Shown piece by piece: positions 59,373 through 64,000 of a stretch of 64,000 nt of DNA. A model generated the notes under the pieces. It was not told where the DNA came from. It did no database searches and worked only from the letters and a program-made list of their open reading frames with translations. The stretch covers positions 56,966,449-57,030,448 of the forward strand of contig CAMGYJ010000011.1 in assembly GCA_946122785.1 (NCBI GenBank). The letters are read 5' to 3'. Made by a program: the position numbers and the translations under genes. Numbering within the stretch: the first letter of the stretch is position 1; every line of letters starts with the position of its first letter. The DNA comes from Linum tenue. Lineage: Eukaryota > Streptophyta > Magnoliopsida > Malpighiales > Linaceae.

Positions 59373-59631
59373 TCAAAAGAGGAGACATTTCGTTACCAGC
59401 GGATAAGGTGACGAGGAAGCAGCTTGTGGTGGAGAGCTGGGGAAAGCAAATGATTGAAAGAAGCGATCTTTATTTAGAGTGAGCCACCGTAGTTAGAATG
59501 TCAGTATCGCTTCAGAATTACAGTTGCAGTTGAGAAGGCTTCGTGACGGAGGCGCAGGTTGAACCCGGTGGGGTGCGCGATAGCAGAACACAATGACGCC
59601 ATCCATGCGTGAGTTTTGGCAGCAAAATTGT

Positions 59632-59682
59632 AGGCCCAACAAGCTGAATGTCAACCATGTACCTGGGTTGGGCCTGGCCCAA
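59632..59682. promoter_or_regulatory. site II-like motif cluster between PAP and RPS19
   Basis: AGGCCCAAC at 59632-59640 and TTGGGCCTGGCCCAAC near 59668-59682, just upstream of the RPS19 leader. Such elements recur in promoters of plant ribosomal-protein and mitochondrial-protein genes, which fits RPS19. Function inferred. Confidence 0.55.
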
Positions 59683-60106
59683 CAAAAAGGTCCACAATTT
59701 CTGTTTCACCATCTGTGAGGAAGGAAAAGGAAACTCTTCGGAGAAGGAGATCGTTTTTTTTTTTCGCTCATCCAGCGGCGGCGAGTGAAGACGGCAGCAG
59801 AAGATCCTCCGTCGACGGCGGAAACCTCAAGAATTTCAACAGGTTTGTTCCCATATTCACTCTCTTATCGATCTCTGGATTCGTTTGGTTTTCCCGCCGT
59901 GGAATCAGTCGATTCCTTGCCCAGGTCTGAATTTGGTGTTTATGACTTATGAGTTTGCGCAGCTACCCTGGTTTGGAGCGAGCTCCTTTTCGCCATTGTT
60001 GTTGAAAAGAAGAGAACTTTTGAAGTTTGTGGTTGGGGGGGTTTTGGTTTCCTAACTCATTTGGATTGCTGATTTCAGTGTAATTCTCCCAACCATTTCC
60101 TTCGCA

Positions 60107-60913
60107 ATGTTGTGGGCAAGTATAAGGCAGAAACTTGTAAATTCAGCTGGAAACGCTTCAATCGACCGTGGATTTACCAATTTGTGTGGTGGAGCTAGAG
60201 GGATCCCAGCCTATTCATGGCCGTTAAGGTTAGTTAATAACAACGTTGTTTAAAGCTTTCTTTCTGCTTAGGAAACGGCTAGTTTGGTTGCTGCTTGAGA
60301 TTCCCTTTATGTGAATGTTGATAAAATAATAGGGTTTGTCTGCTGATCCATGGGATGTTGGGTTTTGAAAGCATAAGCTTGATTGCTGTTCATTTGATAC
60401 CATTTCGTTATCAAGCAGAGACTCGTCGGGTTATGGAATGAATAGGTTGTTTTCCTCAGCATCAGAAGCTTCCTCAACAGGAAGTGAAACCCAGGTACAA
60501 AGTCTACACAGTTGGATTTCCTGTTAAGCTATGGCTTCCAATTGGCTCCTCCAATTGCTTTGAAAATCCTGGTAGTTGTATTGATTTGAAGACTGTGATG
60601 AACATGGCAGGCCCCTATGCCGAGGGCAATGTGGAAGGGTCCATTCGTGGATGCTTTCCTGTTGAAGTTGAAGAACAAGGGAGACCCGCTCAACAACAGG
60701 AAGATCTGGTCGAGGAGGTCGGTCATACTGCCTGAGTTCCTAAACTCCACCGTCAGGATATACAATGGGAAGTCGTTCGTTCGTTGCAAGATCACCGAGG
60801 CCAAGGTAGGACACAAGTTCGGGGAGTTTGCTCTCACGCGAAGGAGGAAGTTCAGAGGCAGCGACGGCAAAGGGGGTAAGACTAAGACTCTTAAGAAGGG
60901 TGGCAAGAAGTAG
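60107..60913 (+). CDS. RPS19: mitochondrial small-subunit ribosomal protein S19, nuclear-encoded
   Basis: Component of the mitoribosome small-subunit head. Three exons (60107-60228, 60419-60494, 60611-60913) give 166 aa. Residues 1 to about 68 are an N-terminal extension rich in Ser, Ala and Arg (MLWASIRQKLVNSAGNAS, RLFSSASEASS), as expected of a mitochondrial presequence. The S19 domain starts at MPRAMWKGPFVDAFLL and includes KIWSRRSVILPEF, VRIYNGKSF and GHKFGEFALTRRRKF, with a Lys/Gly-rich tail. In many plants rps19 remains in the mitochondrial genome, so this is a transferred copy with acquired targeting exons. The domain itself occupies a single exon, consistent with insertion behind a pre-existing presequence. 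It matches mitochondrial rather than cytosolic S15/S19. Confidence 0.93.
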
Positions 60914-62685
60914 TAGTAGTAGCAGACTAGCAGCCTCATAATTGGCTGTTCTTTGTTTTACATCACTAGAGAATTTGCAGTTGGAACTTACAAAGATGAA
61001 AGATTTTGAGATGTGAGTTGCAAAATTTAGGATATGTTGCCATGGCATCTTAGTTTCTGAAGTCCATGGTTCTGATTTCCTACATATTTGTTCATTCTAC
61101 TGCTGATAAACTGGAAAACAAACCAGTTAAGCGCTGTTATCAATAGAGAACGATCTCAAACTGTCAATCAACTGATTTCTCGCTTTGGATTCATACACGG
61201 TGTTTTCCGTTAGAATTCGCATTCGGGGATGGCATGTGAAACATGTAGATTAGGAACCAGTTCATTTGATCATATGCCACCCTCAATAAAACAAAAGAAA
61301 CAGCCACGATTTCACCACCTACAACTGCTGACTTCTGTCCCCAGAGGCAGAAACAGGACCAGCTGATTGAGACGTCCTCCTGTTTCCAGGCAAATCACTC
61401 ATATTAATTTTGACAGCATCTTAATCTTTGCTTTTCTCATGGATCATTCATTATTCAAGTAATTGAACCCAAGGAGGCACGTTTTAGTGCAGTTGCAACA
61501 TCTCTGTCCTTATCATTGCAATCAAAATTACACAACAGAAGGTTGAATGTCAAAATTGATGAAGATTCATATATTTACAGTACTCGCATACTTGTTTTCT
61601 TAGCATGTGTCAAATGGTAACTAGGAATGGCAATGGGCAGGTCCGGGGCGGGTGTCTCGATACCCATACCCGCCTCGTGGCAGGTCGGGTCCGGGTCGGG
61701 TAATTTATCATGGGGCGCGGGTCGGGGCAGGTCGACCCATTGGGTGTATAATTTATGTGAAAAAAATTAGAATGATTCATTATTTAATTAAAAGACCAAG
61801 AAAGAAACCATAATTTGATAAAATGTAGTTAAATTAATTGAGAAATTGAATTTTTCACTTATTTACAACTTTGTTATATCTAAAATATGATGTAATAAGA
61901 GGAAAATCCTAATTAATTTGATTAAGATTACATGTAACTTAGGACAGAACGGGTCGAGAATGGGGCGGGTCAGAGCAGGTCGGGTCGACGAGAGGTACCC
62001 ATTCCCGCCCCAAAACAGGTCAAACAGGTCGGGTAAATCGGGTCAGGTCGAAATTGCCATCCCTAATGGTAACGAGAATGGCTACGATATATGCACGAGC
62101 ACGGCCGATCACGTGCATCTGTCAAGATAGCATATTACACTGGTCGAATATCATCGTTTTGCACCGTTATGAAAATTTTGAGTATAGGAGACGAGTCGTG
62201 ACGAGAAAGAACACAAGACACATGAGATGATTACTATAGCACGATACGAAACAAAATTTGACATCACAATCACTCGAAGGCAAGACCTTTCACTGCGTGC
62301 ATAAGGGGTCCTAACGAAAGACACTAGTATGTTCCCAGGTTACATCTTTACGCGTTTCATGAGCTTAATTCAACAAATCACAGTGACCGTATAAACCAGA
62401 AGTGTCCACCATCGACAGTGATTCATTTGTCATACCAAGAAAAAGATGAGTGGCGCAGAATCTCTCTCGCGTATATATAATAATGGCGGGACGTTAACGG
62501 CAACGAACTAACTTTCTCCAAATCCCCCCGCCTTAACTTTCTTTCACCCACACCAGAGTTCCAATCCAACTTCTCTTCATCCTCTGTTTTCCTTTTTTTT
62601 TTTATTTTTTTTGGGTAGAACATCCTCTGTTTTCTGGGTCAAGCAGTTGAAACGAAAACAGAGCACCGCCGCCGGCCGGCCGGCG
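60914..62685. other. intergenic region between RPS19 and the ARM-like gene
   Basis: 60914-61200 is RPS19 3' UTR/flank. A hAT MITE lies at 61622-62065. 62450-62685 is the CT-rich leader of the next gene (GTATATATAATAATGG near 62471 could include a TATA box). Nothing else is supported. Confidence 0.5.
61614..62073. mobile_element. hAT-type MITE with 8-bp target duplication
   Basis: The 444-bp element spans 61622-62065, starts TAGGAATGGCAATGGG and ends ATTGCCATCCCTA. The perfect duplication ATGGTAAC lies at 61614-61621 and 62066-62073. GC-rich GGGTCGGG/GGTCGGGTC ends flank an AT-rich core. A diverged, truncated relative is at 26400-26752. It is non-coding. Confidence 0.88.
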
Positions 62686-63903
62686 ATGAAAGACCCATCA
62701 GTCAAAGAAGAAGTGTCCCGGGTGCTCCAAGTGCTGGAAGCTCTCAAACAAGCATCACACGACCTCCAATCCCACCCGAATCCCAACTCCGCCGCCATGA
62801 ATCCCCTGCTCCAGCTCGAAACAGAGTCCGACGGGATCCTGTCCGACGACCCGAACCTCTCCGCCCTCTCCCACCGTCTCGCCGAGCTCAAATCGCTCGT
62901 CGACGATTACAACCGCCGGTCCCCTAATCGGAGCAGCATCCGCAGCTTCTTGGCTCGCCGGGTTTCGACGCATTCCATCTCGAAAGTCGCCGGGTCGATC
63001 GAGTCCGAAATCCAGGCCTGGATCGATCGCGAGAGCGTCGAGAGCCTGGCCCGGTCGCTCAAGAAAGAACCACCTCCCGAGGGACATGAAGAACAAGAAG
63101 AAGAAGAAGAGCTGGCGAGTCTATTGGGTCAATTTGAGAATCGAATTTCTCAAGGGTTCAACCGGGAGCTGCAGGATTTGGTCCTGAAGGCGAGGGTATT
63201 CGGGTCGTTGGGTCGGATCCTCTGCGACCCGGGTCGGTCGATTCGGATCAGGGAGCTCTGCGCTTATTGTATCACTGCTCTCATCGGGTTCAACAAGGAC
63301 GTGTTCGCCGGATTCCTCATGGTGTCGCTGATTCACGCGCTCGTTTCGTTGGGGACCTGGAAATCGGTACGATTGCTCTGCTCTCTGATCAAATTGATCA
63401 GATCGCCGCTCGTCGACGAAATCGAGTACAGCGGCGAGATCCCAAGAATCATTCGGCTGCTGGACTGTAAAGATCAGGAGACGAAGGTTATGGCGATGGA
63501 TTGCGTGCTGGAAATGGGGTATTTTGGGAGGAAGGAAGCCATCGACGCGATGCTTGGAGAAGGGTTGATCGAGAAGCTGGTGGAGCTGCAGAGATCGGAA
63601 TTGGGCGGGGATTTGATCGGGATGGAGAGGTTCGACTCTGACTCTGAATTCGACTCTGATTCCGACGGCGGCGGAGAAGGGAAGAAGAAGAAGAAGAGGA
63701 AGGAGAAGGGTTTTTTGGGGAGGCACCCGTTTGCGAGCTGCGTGGCGAGATTCGCCGTGCAGTTGGAGGTCGGAGAAGGGCTGCGGCAGAGGGAGAAGAG
63801 GGCTCTGAAGCCGGAGATTCTGCGGCGGGTGAAGGAAGGCTGCGTCTCCGACGCCGAAGCCGCCACCATTGTCGCCGAAGTTCTCTGGGGATCCTCGCCG
63901 TGA
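62686..63903 (+). CDS. ARM-repeat-like protein, intronless (405 aa), function unknown
   Basis: Single-exon frame from ATG 62686 (context GGCGATGAAAG) to TGA 63903. In-frame sequence upstream has no earlier ATG. Residues 1-110 are helical and polar (SVKEEVSRVLQVLEALKQA, LSHRLAELKSLVDDYNRR), resembling the N-terminal helical region of plant U-box/ARM proteins, but there is no U-box. An acidic stretch (EEQEEEEE, about 135) precedes a helical repeat region (about 140-320: VFGSLGRILCDPGRSIRIRE, SVRLLCSLIKLIRSP, IPRIIRLLDCKDQETKVMAM) of ARM type. Residues 325-350 are low complexity (DSDSEFDSDSDGGG then KKKKKRKEK, a possible nuclear signal), followed by a conserved-looking helical tail. The coding sequence is GC-rich. 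Similar plant proteins are annotated only as ARM-repeat superfamily. Confidence 0.8.
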   Translation: MKDPSVKEEVSRVLQVLEALKQASHDLQSHPNPNSAAMNPLLQLETESDGILSDDPNLSALSHRLAELKSLVDDYNRRSPNRSSIRSFLARRVSTHSISKVAGSIESEIQAWIDRESVESLARSLKKEPPPEGHEEQEEEEELASLLGQFENRISQGFNRELQDLVLKARVFGSLGRILCDPGRSIRIRELCAYCITALIGFNKDVFAGFLMVSLIHALVSLGTWKSVRLLCSLIKLIRSPLVDEIEYSGEIPRIIRLLDCKDQETKVMAMDCVLEMGYFGRKEAIDAMLGEGLIEKLVELQRSELGGDLIGMERFDSDSEFDSDSDGGGEGKKKKKRKEKGFLGRHPFASCVARFAVQLEVGEGLRQREKRALKPEILRRVKEGCVSDAEAATIVAEVLWGSSP

Positions 63904-64000
63904 ATAAGTAAAACGCAGGGAGAAGTGATCGTTTTGAGTTTTGGTTTGTTATGAAGATTTGGTGGTGTAATTAGACAAGTGAATTTTGTTGTGAATAATC

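Larger units (their letters stand above)
59014..60106. promoter_or_regulatory. divergent promoter region, PAP (minus) and RPS19 (plus)
   Basis: Contains the PAP leader with two 78-bp direct repeats (59049-59243) and a (GA)n tract at 59335-59369, then site II-like motifs at 59632-59682, and the RPS19 leader. The RPS19 leader probably begins near 59700 and contains a 5' UTR intron (donor after 59841, AACAG/GTTTGT; acceptor before about 60079, TTTCAG). Confidence 0.5.

Noticed and set aside
62755..63869. Several minus-strand open frames of 100-200 codons
   Set aside because: Antisense shadows of the intronless ARM-like gene, which has the coherent protein.
1..64000. tRNA, rRNA, CRISPR, operon or defence-island signals
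   Set aside because: No cloverleaf with conserved A and B boxes, no regularly spaced repeats, and the genes are ordinary plant nuclear genes.

Overview
The window is nuclear DNA of a flowering plant, most likely a eudicot; I could not identify the species. The evidence is AT-rich intergenic DNA, many short GT-AG introns, CT-rich leaders, plant-specific gene families (CHX exchanger, sucrose-phosphate synthase, plant CLC, plant synaptotagmin, RLCK-type kinase) and plant transposon classes (hAT MITEs, TRIM, Mutator-like, truncated LINE). Exon models were built by hand from splice sites, reading frame and family conservation. Every model closes in frame.

Layout. 1-6.6 kb is gene-free; it holds a 3.06-kb candidate transposon (2719-5776) with a perfect internal palindrome, and a 108-bp tandem duplication. 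6.7-11.7 kb (minus) is NAA35/MAK10. 11.7-18.5 kb is a transposon cluster: a hAT MITE, a Mutator-like element with 9-bp target duplication, a truncated LINE with 15-bp target duplication and a second hAT MITE. 18.5-21.7 kb (minus) is a CHX-type cation/H+ exchanger with a TRIM retroelement in intron 2. 22.9-25.7 kb (minus) is a GT47 exostosin-like glycosyltransferase. 27.3-32.9 kb (minus) is an A-family sucrose-phosphate synthase. 36.9-39.0 kb (minus) is ARPC4. 40.4 kb (plus) is a small secreted-peptide gene between two long direct repeats. 43.4-46.0 kb (plus) is a CRCK3-like receptor kinase. 46.9-48.0 kb (plus) is a plastid octanoyltransferase (LIP2p-like). 48.2-51.4 kb (minus) is a CLC-c/g-type chloride channel/transporter. 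52.9-56.3 kb (plus) is a SYT4/5-like synaptotagmin. 56.7-59.0 kb (minus) is a purple acid phosphatase. 60.1-60.9 kb (plus) is mitochondrial ribosomal protein S19. 62.7-63.9 kb (plus) is an intronless ARM-repeat-like protein.

The genes are unrelated housekeeping, transport and signalling loci, not a pathway cluster. Two convergent pairs (LIP2p/CLC and SYT/PAP) have closely spaced stop codons, and PAP/RPS19 share a divergent promoter with site II-like motifs. I found no operon-like or defence-like system. The most unusual items are the TTAATAA-rich palindromic element, the Pack-MULE candidate nested in an older MITE, the TRIM nested in an LTR of its own family, the Ala in the CLC gate, an ATG-only first coding exon in ARPC4, and a GC-AG intron in SPS.
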